A stretch of 37,148 nucleotides of DNA from assembly GCA_018830125.1 (NCBI GenBank), contig JAHJSY010000001.1, forward strand, positions 1 through 37,148, given 5' to 3'. The notes beneath the pieces are model-generated. The model worked only from the letters and a program-made list of their open reading frames with translations, made no database searches and was not told the DNA's origin. Below are positions 9,609 through 18,849 of this stretch, in pieces. Source of the stretch: Patescibacteria group bacterium (GTDB lineage Bacteria > Patescibacteriota > Minisyncoccia > Minisyncoccales > GWA2-38-27). Position 1 is the first letter of the stretch, and the number at the start of each line of letters is the position of its first letter. The position numbers were made by a program, and so were the translations under genes.

Positions 9609-10016
9609 ATGTTACAGCCAAAGAAAACAAAACATAGAAAACAGTTTGTCGGAACAGGCAAGAAAGGAATTGATCAGAAATCAAATACCATTGCTTTCGG
9701 TAGTTACGGTTTAAAAGCGATTGCTGAAAAATGGGTTAATTCTCGTCAAATTGAAGCATCTAGAAAAGCTATTGTTAGATATTTAAGAAAGGGAGGCAAG
9801 CTTTGGATTAGAATTTTCCCCGATAAACCGATTAGCAGAAAAGGAACAGAAGTGCCGATGGGAGGCGGAAAAGGAGCAGTTGAGTTTTATGTTTTTCCAG
9901 TAAGACCAGGCAGAATTCTATTTGAGTTAGAAGGAATTCCAGAAAGTCAAGCTAGGGAGGCTTTTAAAAAAGCTGGAGACAAGTTGCCACTTAAAACAAA
10001 ATTCATTAAAAGATAA
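9609..10016 (+). CDS. rplP: 50S ribosomal protein L16
   Basis: MLQPKKTKHRKQF...RIFPDKPISRKGTEVPMGGGKGAVEFYVFPVRPGRILFEL. Confidence 0.97.
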   Translation: MLQPKKTKHRKQFVGTGKKGIDQKSNTIAFGSYGLKAIAEKWVNSRQIEASRKAIVRYLRKGGKLWIRIFPDKPISRKGTEVPMGGGKGAVEFYVFPVRPGRILFELEGIPESQAREAFKKAGDKLPLKTKFIKR

Positions 10017-10017
10017 T

Positions 10018-10206
10018 ATGAAAGCTAAAGAATTAAAACAAAAGAATGAAAAAGAATTGCAAAAATTACTGCAAGAAGATAGAGAAAAATTAAGACAGCT
10101 TAAATTTGACTTATCGGCTGGAAAAGTTAAAAATGTTAGAGAAATACGTAAAATAAAGAAAGACATTGCCAGAATAATGACAATACTAAACATAAAAAAT
10201 AAGTAA
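10018..10206 (+). CDS. rpmC: 50S ribosomal protein L29
   Basis: Short helical L29 sequence between rplP and rpsQ. Confidence 0.93.
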   Translation: MKAKELKQKNEKELQKLLQEDREKLRQLKFDLSAGKVKNVREIRKIKKDIARIMTILNIKNK

Positions 10207-10217
10207 TTAATAGTGTT

Positions 10218-10264
10218 TGCATAAGTCGGACTTATGCAAGCCTGACATAAGTCCGACTTATGCA
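10218..10264. repeat. Tandem palindromic element between rpmC and rpsQ
   Basis: TGCATAAGTC-G-GACTTATGCA, then CATAAGTC-C-GACTTATG. Confidence 0.85.
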
Positions 10265-10280
10265 GGTTTATGCAAATAAT

Positions 10281-10526
10281 ATGCCAAAAAGACAATTAAA
10301 AGGAATAATAATATCAGATAAAATGCAGAAAACTTTGGTTGTTAGGGTTGAAAGAGTTAAGCAACATCCGAAGTATAAGAAAAGATATAAGGTGCATAAG
10401 AACTATAAAGTTCATTACGAGAATCCGCCAGCTGGCGGAGAATATAAGATTGGAGACAAGGTTGTGATAGAAGAGACAACGCCTATTAGCAAGGATAAAA
10501 AATGGAAACTAATTAAGAAAATATGA
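10281..10526 (+). CDS. rpsQ: 30S ribosomal protein S17
   Basis: [45 protein letters not shown]...[18 protein letters not shown]. Confidence 0.95.
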   Translation: MPKRQLKGIIISDKMQKTLVVRVERVKQHPKYKKRYKVHKNYKVHYENPPAGGEYKIGDKVVIEETTPISKDKKWKLIKKI

Positions 10527-10894
10527 TCCAACCAGAATCAACATTAAAAGTGGCGGATAATTCAGGAGCAAAGATGATTAAATGCATCAGGGTTTTAGGT
10601 GGTTCTGGGAAGAGATATGCTAGAATAGGTGATATTATTGTTGGTGCCGTTAAGACGGCTGAAGCGAGAAGGCCAGTTAAAAAACACGAAGTTGTTAAAG
10701 CAGTTATTATCAGACAAAGAAAAGAATTAAGAAGATCTGATGGTTCATATATTAGATTTGATGATAATGCCGTTGTTATCGTAGAAGCCACAGGTAAAAA
10801 CCCAAGAGGTGGAAGAATATTTGGCCCAGTTGCCAGAGAATTAAGAGAGAGGGGTTTTGATAAGATTATTAATTTAGCGTCAGATGTAGTCTGA
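10523..10894 (+). CDS. rplN: 50S ribosomal protein L14
   Basis: [40 protein letters not shown]. Confidence 0.97.
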   Translation: MIQPESTLKVADNSGAKMIKCIRVLGGSGKRYARIGDIIVGAVKTAEARRPVKKHEVVKAVIIRQRKELRRSDGSYIRFDDNAVVIVEATGKNPRGGRIFGPVARELRERGFDKIINLASDVV

Positions 10895-10912
10895 TATAAT
10901 GCAAATATCATG

Positions 10913-10991
10913 CGAATGATATGCAAATGATGCGAATAATTTTTTTAAATAATAATTATTCTGAATATTCGTTGCATTTGCATATCATTCG
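10913..10991. repeat. Long inverted repeat between rplN and rplX
   Basis: CGAATGATATGCAAATG (10913-10929) perfectly complements CATTTGCATATCATTCG (10975-10991). Confidence 0.85.
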
Positions 10992-11011
10992 TAGATTGGT
11001 ATTATAACACT

Positions 11012-11317
11012 ATGAAGATTAAGAAAGGTGATCAAATTTTAGTAATATCAGGAAAGGATAAAGGCAGAAAAGGCAAGGTAATAGAAGCTCTCCCAAAGCA
11101 GGGTAAGATTGTTGTTGAAAATATTAACTTGAGAAAGAAACACAGTAAAGCTAAAAAATCTGGCGAAAAAGGTCAAATCATAGAATTACCAATTGCTTTT
11201 CAAGTTTCAGATGTGAAAATTGTTTGCCCTAAATGCGACAAGGCAGTCAGGGTTGGTTATAATATTGAAGGAAAGAAGAAATACAGAATATGTAAAAAAT
11301 GTAATCAAGAAATATGA
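11012..11317 (+). CDS. rplX: 50S ribosomal protein L24 with C-terminal zinc ribbon
   Basis: KKGDQILVISGKDKGRKGKVIEA; CPKC...CKKC. Confidence 0.95.
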   Translation: MKIKKGDQILVISGKDKGRKGKVIEALPKQGKIVVENINLRKKHSKAKKSGEKGQIIELPIAFQVSDVKIVCPKCDKAVRVGYNIEGKKKYRICKKCNQEI

Positions 11318-11868
11318 TCAACGTAAAAGAAAATTATAAAAAAGCAATACCGATTTTGAAAGAAAAGTTTGGCTATAAGAATGTTATGGCTCTTCCTAAG
11401 ATTGAGAAAGTGGTTGTTAATACTGGATTAGGGAGTTTGACCGTGAGTAAAACTGGTGGAGAGAGCAAAAAGATTTTTGAATCGGTCATTCAAGATTTAA
11501 GTATAATCTGCGGTCAAAAGGTTGTTTTAACGAAAGCCAGAAAATCAGTGGCTGTTTATAAAACAAGAGCTGGAATGCCGATTGGAGCCAAGGTAACCTT
11601 GCGAGGTCCAAAAATGAATGATTTTTTAAATAGAGTGATTAATATAGCTCTACCAAGATCTAGAGATTTTCAGGGTATTAATTCGAATTCTTTTGATCAA
11701 CACGGAAATTTAACTATACCGATAAAAGAACACATTATATTTCCCGAAATATCAGCCGAAAGTAGCAAGATTATTTTCGGGTTTGAAATTACTGTTGTCA
11801 CAACAGCTAAGAATAAAGAAGAGGGATTAGAATTACTAAGATTATTAGGCTTCCCAATTAAAAAATAA
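11314..11868 (+). CDS. rplE: 50S ribosomal protein L5
   Basis: L5 family; [28 protein letters not shown]. Confidence 0.97.
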   Translation: MINVKENYKKAIPILKEKFGYKNVMALPKIEKVVVNTGLGSLTVSKTGGESKKIFESVIQDLSIICGQKVVLTKARKSVAVYKTRAGMPIGAKVTLRGPKMNDFLNRVINIALPRSRDFQGINSNSFDQHGNLTIPIKEHIIFPEISAESSKIIFGFEITVVTTAKNKEEGLELLRLLGFPIKK

Positions 11869-11873
11869 TTAAT

Positions 11874-12059
11874 ATGGCTAAAAAATCAGATATAGCAAAA
11901 GCAAATAGAAAACCCAAATACAGTTCTCGAAAAGAAAACCGTTGTTTCAAGTGTGGCCGAAGTCACGGATTTATGAGAGATTTTGGGCTATGCAGAATTT
12001 GTTTTAGAGAAATGGCCAATAAAGGTTTAATACCCGGAGTAAAAAAATCATCTTGGTAA
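11874..12059 (+). CDS. rpsN: 30S ribosomal protein S14, zinc-binding short form
   Basis: 61 aa with CFKCGR...CRICFRE. Confidence 0.96.
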   Translation: MAKKSDIAKANRKPKYSSRKENRCFKCGRSHGFMRDFGLCRICFREMANKGLIPGVKKSSW

Positions 12060-12067
12060 ATAACATT

Positions 12068-12448
12068 ATGACAGATCCAATAACAGACATGTTGAATAGA
12101 ATAAGAAATGCTCAAGCTGTTTCACATAAAACAGTGGTTATTCCTTATTCTAATATTAAATATTCAATTGCTAGAATACTGGAAAAGCAAGGGCTTGTTG
12201 GTGTTGTAGAAAAGAAAGGAAGAACCATTAAAAAAACTATTGACGTGACCTTAAAGTATCCTTCAGAGATATCGGGGTTAAAAAGAGTTTCAAAACCAGG
12301 ACAGAGGATATATGCTGGATCGAAAGAAATTAAAGGAACAAAAGGGAAATATGGATTAGTAATAGTTTCTACTCCTAAAGGTTTAATGACTGGTAAAGAA
12401 GCCAGAAGGAATAAAGTCGGAGGAGAAATAATTTGTGAGATTTGGTAA
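12068..12448 (+). CDS. rpsH: 30S ribosomal protein S8
   Basis: MTDPITDMLNRIRNAQAV; ATG at 12068 preferred over ORF start 12053. Confidence 0.95.
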   Translation: MTDPITDMLNRIRNAQAVSHKTVVIPYSNIKYSIARILEKQGLVGVVEKKGRTIKKTIDVTLKYPSEISGLKRVSKPGQRIYAGSKEIKGTKGKYGLVIVSTPKGLMTGKEARRNKVGGEIICEIW

Positions 12449-12452
12449 ATAT

Positions 12453-12998
12453 ATGTCAAGAATAGGAAAAAAACAAATTATAATACCGGAGGGCGTGATT
12501 GTTGAAATTGATGACAACAATAGGGTTTCGGTTAAGGGGTCTAAGGGCGAATTAGAAATATATATTAGGCCTGAAATTAAGGTTGAAAAAAAAGAAAATG
12601 AGATTGTTGTTGCTCCTGACAAAGAAACCAAGAGAACGAGTTCTCTGTGGGGATTAAGTAGAACCTTAGTTGCCAATATGATAGAAGGAGTTACCAATGG
12701 TTACGAAAAGAAATTAGAAATACAGGGCGTGGGATACAGAGCCAATATGGAAGGAGAAGATTTAGTTCTGCTTATGGGTTTTTCTCATCCTGTTAAGATG
12801 GAAAAAGTGGAAGGCATTAAGTTTGAAGTTCAGAAGAATATAATAACTGTTTCTGGAATTAATAAAGAATTAGTTGGTCAAATCGCTGCTAAAATTAGAA
12901 AAGTTCGTCCGCCAGAACCATATAAAGGAAAAGGAATAAGATATGTCGGCGAGTACGTCAGAAGAAAATCTGGCAAAAAAGCCGCAGGAACTGAATAA
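12453..12998 (+). CDS. rplF: 50S ribosomal protein L6
   Basis: [15 protein letters not shown]...[24 protein letters not shown]. Confidence 0.95.
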   Translation: MSRIGKKQIIIPEGVIVEIDDNNRVSVKGSKGELEIYIRPEIKVEKKENEIVVAPDKETKRTSSLWGLSRTLVANMIEGVTNGYEKKLEIQGVGYRANMEGEDLVLLMGFSHPVKMEKVEGIKFEVQKNIITVSGINKELVGQIAAKIRKVRPPEPYKGKGIRYVGEYVRRKSGKKAAGTE

Positions 12999-13003
12999 TA
13001 ATT

Positions 13004-13324
13004 ATGTTAGAGAAAAAAATTAAAAAATTAAGAAGGCATAGAAGAGTGAGAGCTAAAATCAATGGAACTGCTGAAGTGCCTCGTCTTTGCGTGTTTAGAT
13101 CTAATAAGCATATTTATGCTCAAGTGATTGATGATGAAAAGGGCAAGACCTTAGTAAATGCCAAAGGTGTTTTAGCTAAAGCGAATGAGGTTGGCAAGGA
13201 TATTGCCAAAAAAGCTATTGAGCAGAAAATAAGCAAAATTAGTTTTGATAGAGGCGGATATAAATATCACGGTAATGTTAAAGCTCTTGCCGATGGAGCT
13301 CGTGAAGGAGGATTAAAGTTTTAA
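13004..13324 (+). CDS. rplR: 50S ribosomal protein L18
   Basis: [27 protein letters not shown]...[24 protein letters not shown]. Confidence 0.96.
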   Translation: MLEKKIKKLRRHRRVRAKINGTAEVPRLCVFRSNKHIYAQVIDDEKGKTLVNAKGVLAKANEVGKDIAKKAIEQKISKISFDRGGYKYHGNVKALADGAREGGLKF

Positions 13325-13329
13325 ATATT

Positions 13330-13833
13330 ATGTTTGATAGAAAACAATCAAGAGGAAGAAAACCATTTGAGAAAAAAGATGAATTTGATTCAAAGCTTTT
13401 AGATTTAGCTAGAGTTATGAGAATGACTGGTGGTGGTCGTCGTTTTAGATTTAGAGCGGCTATAGTGGTTGGAGACAAGAAGGGAAGGATTGGGTTTGGG
13501 TTGGCTAAAGGAGCAGACGTTGCTCAAGCAGTAGAAAAAGCAACCAAAGCAGCCAAAAAGAATATTGTTCTTGTTCCGATTGTTAATGAAACGATCCCTC
13601 ATTTAGTTGAAGCCAAATTCGGAGCAGCTAGGATTATGCTTAAGCCACAGAGAAAAGGAAGAGGTCTAGTAGCCGGTGGAACGGTTAGAGTTATTTGCTC
13701 TTTAGCTGGGATCAGAAATATTTCCTCTAAAAAAATTGGCAAGACATCAAATAAAATTAATAATGCCAAAGCAACAATTAAAGCATTAAAGCAATTAAAA
13801 TATGCAACTACATCAACTGAAACCAACTCATAA
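13330..13833 (+). CDS. rpsE: 30S ribosomal protein S5
   Basis: RFRFRAAIVVGDKKGRIGFGLAKGADVAQAVEKA. Confidence 0.96.
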   Translation: MFDRKQSRGRKPFEKKDEFDSKLLDLARVMRMTGGGRRFRFRAAIVVGDKKGRIGFGLAKGADVAQAVEKATKAAKKNIVLVPIVNETIPHLVEAKFGAARIMLKPQRKGRGLVAGGTVRVICSLAGIRNISSKKIGKTSNKINNAKATIKALKQLKYATTSTETNS

Positions 13834-14215
13834 ATTAAAAAAGAGAAAACGTGTTGGTCGTGGAGGCAAGCGCGGGACTTATTCTGGACGTGGAATGAAA
13901 GGACAGAATTCAAGAGCCGGGACAAGATTTGCCCCTGTTATTCGTGAGCTGATTAAGAAATATCCTAAACTAAAGGGTTATAGAAACCAGAATAAAGAAA
14001 GTAAATACGCAATTGTTAATCTGGGTGATTTAGATAAGATATATAAAGAATCAGAAATCGTTAATCCAGAAACCTTGCTTAAAAAGGGATTAATTCGTAG
14101 AATGAAAGGGAGGTTGCCTAAGGTTAAGATTTTGGGTACGGGAAAATTAACTAAAAAAATAACTATTGAGAATTGTGAATTCTCAGAGAAGGCAAAAGAA
14201 AAGTATGCTAGATAA
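13802..14215 (+). CDS. rplO: 50S ribosomal protein L15
   Basis: MQLHQLKPTHKLKKRKRVGRGGKRGTYSGRGMKGQNSRAG. Confidence 0.95.
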   Translation: MQLHQLKPTHKLKKRKRVGRGGKRGTYSGRGMKGQNSRAGTRFAPVIRELIKKYPKLKGYRNQNKESKYAIVNLGDLDKIYKESEIVNPETLLKKGLIRRMKGRLPKVKILGTGKLTKKITIENCEFSEKAKEKYAR

Positions 14216-15497
14216 ATTAGTTCAAGTATTTAAGATAAAGGACTTAAGAAAGAAAATACTTTTTGTCTTAATGGTTTTTGTTATTTTTAGGTTAATGGCC
14301 AGTATTCCAATGCCTGGTATTAATCCCGAGAATTTACAAGAGTTTTTTGCTAGATTTAAGATGTTGGGCTTCCTTAGTGTTTTGACTGGAGGAGCTTTAA
14401 GTAGGTTCTCTATTATAATGCTTGGGATCGGACCATATATTACGTCTGTTATTATATTACAACTTTTGACAATGATTTTTCCAGGACTGGAAAGATTATA
14501 TAAAGAAGAAGGAGAGGCAGGGAAAAAGAAGTTTAATCAATATGGAAGATTGTTAACTATTCCATTGGCCTTTTTACAGGGCTATACAATGTTGGCTTGG
14601 TTGCAACGTCCACCAACGCCAGTTATTTCTCCTCCACTGGACTTCTTTGGAACGATAACAGCCCTTTTGACTATTACTGCTGGAACGGTATTTCTAATGT
14701 GGCTGGGAGAGTTAATTACTGAAAAAGGAATTGGTAATGGCGTTTCTCTTTTGATTTTTGCTGGTATTGTTGCTAGTTTACCAATGAATGTTTTTCAAGC
14801 TTTTCAAGATGTTAGTGTTGATCCAGCTAAAATAACTGGTTATGTTTTATTCTTTCTCTTGTCTTTGGTTATTATTGCGGGAGTGGTCTTGATCACCGAG
14901 GGAAGAAGAAATGTTCCGATTTCTTATGCCAAGAGAGTTAGAGGGAATAAGATGTATGGGGGTGTTTCAACATATCTTCCAATGAATATTAATCCAGCTG
15001 GAGTAATCCCAATTATATTTGCCATGTCTATTTTATTACTGCCAGAAATGGTGGCTAACTTTTTAGGTGGAGCGGGTGGAATGGTTGGGTCTGCTGCTCA
15101 AAGTGTAGCTAGTTTCATGGCCAATGCTTGGGTAAGGGGTGGTCTTTATTTTATTTTTGTTGTTTTGTTTACCTATTTCTATACAGCGGTAACTTTTAAT
15201 CCTAAATCTATTTCAGAGAATCTTCAAAAGATGGGTGGTTTTGTTCCGGGGATTAGACCAGGAGAATCAACGGCTAAATTTATTAAATATATTTTAAATA
15301 GAGTTTTACTTATTGGTGCCTTATTTCTAGCATCTATTGCTGTTATGCCTTCTGTCGTTGGAGGAATAACTGGCGTTCAAAATGTCTTTGGATTTCTTAT
15401 TGGAGGAACCTCTGTTCTAATTGTCGTTTCGGTTGTCTTAGAAACAATGAAACAAGTCAATTCTCAACTAGAGATGCGTGACTACGACACTTTTTAG
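14205..15497 (+). CDS. secY: Preprotein translocase subunit SecY
   Basis: Multi-TM SecY; MPGINPENLQEFF, TGGALSRFSIIMLGIGPYI; ATG at 14205 preferred. Confidence 0.96.
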   Translation: MLDKLVQVFKIKDLRKKILFVLMVFVIFRLMASIPMPGINPENLQEFFARFKMLGFLSVLTGGALSRFSIIMLGIGPYITSVIILQLLTMIFPGLERLYKEEGEAGKKKFNQYGRLLTIPLAFLQGYTMLAWLQRPPTPVISPPLDFFGTITALLTITAGTVFLMWLGELITEKGIGNGVSLLIFAGIVASLPMNVFQAFQDVSVDPAKITGYVLFFLLSLVIIAGVVLITEGRRNVPISYAKRVRGNKMYGGVSTYLPMNINPAGVIPIIFAMSILLLPEMVANFLGGAGGMVGSAAQSVASFMANAWVRGGLYFIFVVLFTYFYTAVTFNPKSISENLQKMGGFVPGIRPGESTAKFIKYILNRVLLIGALFLASIAVMPSVVGGITGVQNVFGFLIGGTSVLIVVSVVLETMKQVNSQLEMRDYDTF

Positions 15498-15504
15498 TAT
15501 TTAA

Positions 15505-15630
15505 AAATCATTAAAATAGTAATTCTGAAATAACAGCTGTTCAAATTTCTGCGGAAATTTGCCAGTTTCATTCTCAAGCTTCTGAGGAAGCTTTCCGAAA
15601 CGTATTTCTGAATCACCATTTTAACGATTT
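15505..15630. repeat. Branched inverted-repeat element downstream of secY
   Basis: 28-nt arms 15505-15532 and 15603-15630 (24/28 complementary) enclosing hairpins CAAATTTC-TGCG-GAAATTTG and AAGCTTC-TGAG-GAAGCTT. Confidence 0.7.
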
Positions 15631-15645
15631 TTATTTTGAGACTTA

Positions 15646-15703
15646 GAATGTTCTTCACTCGGTGTCGAACACCGCAGTGTTAGTCACCGAGTGTTGAACA
15701 TTC
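15646..15703. repeat. Nested hairpin repeat, copy 1
   Basis: GAATGTTC-tt-CACTCGGTG-tcg-AACAC-cgca-GTGTT-agt-CACCGAGTG-tt-GAACATTC. Confidence 0.85.
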
Positions 15704-15774
15704 GATATCCAGAAATTCAATATTCAAAAACGGACATAAACTATTACACTATATAGTACGATAGTATGTGGAAT

Positions 15775-15810
15775 TATCAAAATATGAAGGTCCAACCTTC
15801 ATATTTGATA
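15775..15810. repeat. Hairpin with TCCAA loop, copy 1
   Basis: TATCAAAATATGAAGG-TCCAA-CCTTCATATTTGATA. Confidence 0.8.
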
Positions 15811-15938
15811 CTTTACATAAAAAGCTACGATCGTGACGTTTAGTGTAATATGATGAGATAACATTTATATTGCGATCGCGATATATATTATTTTATTTTT
15901 AATTTCTTTTTATTTTTTTAATTTGGTATACTATAAAT

Positions 15939-16070
15939 ATGCGAAAAAAGTATAAAAAGAAAAAACATAGTTGCAAACTTTGTAAACCCCATAAAATGAA
16001 ATGGGCAAAACGTTGGAGCTCAAAAGATTTGAGTTTGCTTAAAGAATTTGAAAATAAGAATAAAATATGA
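15939..16070 (+). CDS. 43-aa basic CxxC small protein
   Basis: MRKKYKKKKHSCKLCKPHKMKWAKRWSSKDLSLLKEFENKNKI*; stop codon lies in a terminator hairpin. Confidence 0.6.
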   Translation: MRKKYKKKKHSCKLCKPHKMKWAKRWSSKDLSLLKEFENKNKI

Positions 16071-16090
16071 AGGTCCAACCTTCATATTTT
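16062..16090 (+). terminator. Terminator, copy 2 of the TCCAA-loop hairpin
   Basis: AAAATATGAAGG-TCCAA-CCTTCATATTTT, perfect 12-bp stem. Confidence 0.75.
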
Positions 16091-16171
16091 GTTTGCTTTT
16101 GGGTTCTTGGCGTGATAATATAGATAAAAATATTAAAATAATTTGATAAAAATAAAAAACAATTAAAATAT

Positions 16172-16822
16172 ATGGCTATAAAAGTTATTATTCTTCTTGG
16201 TAAGTCTGGTTCTGGGAAAGGAACGCAGGCGGAATTATTACAAAAAAAGTTTAAGTTAGATTACATTGGAAGTGGCGATTTGCTAAGAGCAAGAACGAGA
16301 AAGAATGATTATACTGGTAAAAACCTTGATAAGGTTTTAACTGGTGGAAAGTTGGCTCCAACAGCGGTAATTCTTAAGCTTTGGCTTGACGAGGTGGAGA
16401 AACTAAAGAACAAGAAGAACCTAAATGGTTTTATTATGGATGGCAACCCAAGAAAGATTTTAGAGGCCTATTTAATAGATGATGCTCTTGATTGGTACGG
16501 ATGGGATCCAAAAGTGATCTTAGTTGATATCTCTGATAAAGAAGCAACTTGGCGTTTGACTAAAAGAAGAATTTGTAAGAAATGTAAAAACATTCTTCCT
16601 TTTATCGGCGAGTTTAGGAAAATGAAAAAGTGTCCAGATTGTGGAGGTCAATTAATGACTAGAAGTGATGATAGCATTTCGTCAGTTAAGAAAAGGTTGG
16701 ATTGGTTTAAAAAAGAGGTTCAGCCAATAATTAATTATTATAGAAAGTCTGATAGGTTGATTAAGGTCAATGGAGAGCAATCAATAGAGGGCGTTTATAA
16801 AGACATTTTAAAACATGTTTAA
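16172..16822 (+). CDS. adk: Adenylate kinase with zinc-binding LID
   Basis: GKSGSGKGTQAELL; CKKC...CPDC; GFIMDGNPR. Confidence 0.92.
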   Translation: MAIKVIILLGKSGSGKGTQAELLQKKFKLDYIGSGDLLRARTRKNDYTGKNLDKVLTGGKLAPTAVILKLWLDEVEKLKNKKNLNGFIMDGNPRKILEAYLIDDALDWYGWDPKVILVDISDKEATWRLTKRRICKKCKNILPFIGEFRKMKKCPDCGGQLMTRSDDSISSVKKRLDWFKKEVQPIINYYRKSDRLIKVNGEQSIEGVYKDILKHV

Positions 16823-17393
16823 TAAAATAGTATTTATCGTTGGAATGACTGGATCGGGGAAAAGTGCGGTTTCCGATGAATTAGTTAAAAAGGGTTTTGA
16901 GTTTGTAAGATTCGGCCAAATCACTTTAGATAAAGCAGCTGAAGAAGGGGACGTGAGCGAAGCTAATGAAAAAAAAATAAGAGAAAGAATTAGAGCTGAG
17001 CATGGAATGGCTGCTTTCGCTACTCTAAACATTCCCAAGTTTGACAAGCTGCTAGAAGAAGGGAACGTGGTTGGAGATGGACTATACAGCTGGAGCGAGT
17101 ATAAGGTGTTGAAAGAGAAGTATGGAGATAATATGTATGTCATTGCCATTTATGCTCCGCCGAAGGTAAGATACGAAAGATTAGAGGACAGAGCCATAGA
17201 GAACGATTCTAAGAATCGTTGGCGAGCCACAACCAAAGAAGAATCCAAGTCTCGAGATTATGCAGAAATAGAAAACATAGAGAAAGGAGGTCCTATCGCC
17301 ATGGCCGATTATACAATTATTAATACAGGAACATTAGAAGAATTAAAAAAAGAACTCAATAGAATTTTATCAGAAATTGATGATCAAGATTAA
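16815..17393 (+). CDS. P-loop nucleotide kinase (dephospho-CoA kinase/AAA_18-like)
   Basis: VGMTGSGKSAVSDELVKKGFEFVRFG; R/D-rich lid region. Confidence 0.7.
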   Translation: MFNKIVFIVGMTGSGKSAVSDELVKKGFEFVRFGQITLDKAAEEGDVSEANEKKIRERIRAEHGMAAFATLNIPKFDKLLEEGNVVGDGLYSWSEYKVLKEKYGDNMYVIAIYAPPKVRYERLEDRAIENDSKNRWRATTKEESKSRDYAEIENIEKGGPIAMADYTIINTGTLEELKKELNRILSEIDDQD

Positions 17394-18129
17394 GACGGAA
17401 GAAGAAATTAAAATAATGGCTGAAGGAGGTAAGATTTTGGCTGGGATTATGAAAGAGATCATAGAAAAATCTAAGCCAGGTGTTACTACGAAGTATTTAG
17501 ACAAGGCCGCTGAAGACCTTGTTTTTAAGTATAGAGCCAAGCCATCTTTTAAGAATTTTAATAGCACTGGTTTCCCCGGCACTATTTGTGCTTCTATTAA
17601 TGAAGAGCTAGTTCATTGCGCTCCTTCAGATAGAGAATTAAAAGAAGGAGATATATTTTCTATAGACATTGGTATATTATATAAGGGATATCACTCTGAT
17701 ATGGCGGTTACTATTCCTATTGGAGAAGTTTCTCCAGAGGCCTTAAGATTAATCAGAGCTTGTAAGAAGGCCTTGAAAAGAGGGATTAAAAAAATAAGGC
17801 CAGGCCTTACTTTCGGTGATATTGGTAATACTATTCAAAGATATGTAGATGATCAGGGCTACGGAACAGTTAAAGAGCTTTGTGGACATGGAATTGGCAA
17901 AGAGCTTCATGAAGAACCACAAATAAATAATTATGGAAAAAGAAAATCAGGGCCCAAGATAACAGAAGGAATGGTTTTCTGTATTGAACCGATGATAACA
18001 ATAGGGGACTGGAATTTAAAAAAAACCAAAGATGGTTATGGTTTTCAAACAAAAGATGGCTCCCTATCAGCTCACTTTGAACATACTATAGCCGTAACCC
18101 CAAAAGGCATCAAAGTTTTAACGAAATAA
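17380..18129 (+). CDS. map: Methionine aminopeptidase type I
   Basis: SINEELVHCAPSDRELKEGDIFSIDIG, CGHGIGKELHEEPQI, EPMITIG, FEHTIAVT. Confidence 0.95.
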   Translation: MIKIKTEEEIKIMAEGGKILAGIMKEIIEKSKPGVTTKYLDKAAEDLVFKYRAKPSFKNFNSTGFPGTICASINEELVHCAPSDRELKEGDIFSIDIGILYKGYHSDMAVTIPIGEVSPEALRLIRACKKALKRGIKKIRPGLTFGDIGNTIQRYVDDQGYGTVKELCGHGIGKELHEEPQINNYGKRKSGPKITEGMVFCIEPMITIGDWNLKKTKDGYGFQTKDGSLSAHFEHTIAVTPKGIKVLTK

Positions 18130-18130
18130 A

Positions 18131-18170
18131 AAAAAGAGGCCAGATTTCCCGAGGGAAACCTGGTCCTTAT
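18131..18170. terminator. Bidirectional terminator between convergent genes
   Basis: GGCCAGATTTCCC-ga-GGGAAACCTGGTCC; minus strand continues CTCTTTTTTTT. Confidence 0.7.
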
Positions 18171-18175
18171 TATAG

Positions 18176-18712
18176 TTACTTTGTTGATCCTTCTTCTGTT
18201 TTTCTTTCTGGCTCTGTTGTTTTTTTGCCGTCGGCATCTTTTGGTGATCTGCCGTGTGGTTTGGCTTGAACTGGTTTCGTTTCTTTCTTTTTGTAATAGT
18301 CTGCCGAAACAAGAATTTCCCCAGTAGCGGGTATCACACATTCCGGGAGGGGCTCTTCAATCGATTTGGAGAGCATTACAGACCTTATCTCTCCGGTAGC
18401 GTATTCGATTGTAGCAATTGCTCTGCCGTCTGTGCTGAACGCCTGGCCTCTCAAATGAGATATCTCTGGTCGTAAATCGGAAACATTCAATATTTTCCCT
18501 TTTCCTGCACCGTATATACTGGTGTAGAAAATCCACATTGTTGCAAATCCTGCCATACAAAGCAGAACGCATGAAATAATGCGGACATAAGGGGGAATTG
18601 GCTCTCCGCTTTCAAGAGGACGGGAGAAAAAAACTCCTGCCGCTACAAAAAACACAATTGCCGTTGTTAGTGAAGCCACTACAATTAACCACACCCTAAA
18701 GTTCTTTTTCAT
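18176..18712 (-). CDS. Two-TM membrane protein, unknown function
   Basis: MKKNFRVWLIVVASLTTAIVFFVAAG...; SD AAGGAG 7 nt before ATG; Lys/Pro-rich C-terminus. Confidence 0.8.
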   Translation of the reverse strand: MKKNFRVWLIVVASLTTAIVFFVAAGVFFSRPLESGEPIPPYVRIISCVLLCMAGFATMWIFYTSIYGAGKGKILNVSDLRPEISHLRGQAFSTDGRAIATIEYATGEIRSVMLSKSIEEPLPECVIPATGEILVSADYYKKKETKPVQAKPHGRSPKDADGKKTTEPERKTEEGSTK

Positions 18713-18849
18713 GTTCGTACTCCTTAAAAAAAGTTGTCAAAGTAACCATTTACGATAGCTATATACTAGTATAGTATCAAAATCTTGTCAATGCTATTAA
18801 CATCCTTAACATTTACTTTTTGCTATAGATTGTTTACAATGAAGATAAT

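Noticed and set aside
11012-11317. Zinc ribbon on L24 as unusual
   Set aside because: C-terminal CPxC/CKKC motifs are common in bacterial L24.
13324-13833. Missing rpmD (L30) as a novel loss
   Set aside because: rpsE overlaps rplO directly, but absence of L30 is already described for CPR bacteria.
15885-15892. GCGATCGC octamer (HIP1-like)
   Set aside because: A single copy in an AT-rich palindromic context; HIP1 significance is cyanobacterial and depends on genome-wide abundance.
18254-18475. Plus-strand ORF opposite the 2-TM protein gene
   Set aside because: No RBS, and the minus-strand gene has a clear SD, promoter and TM segments.
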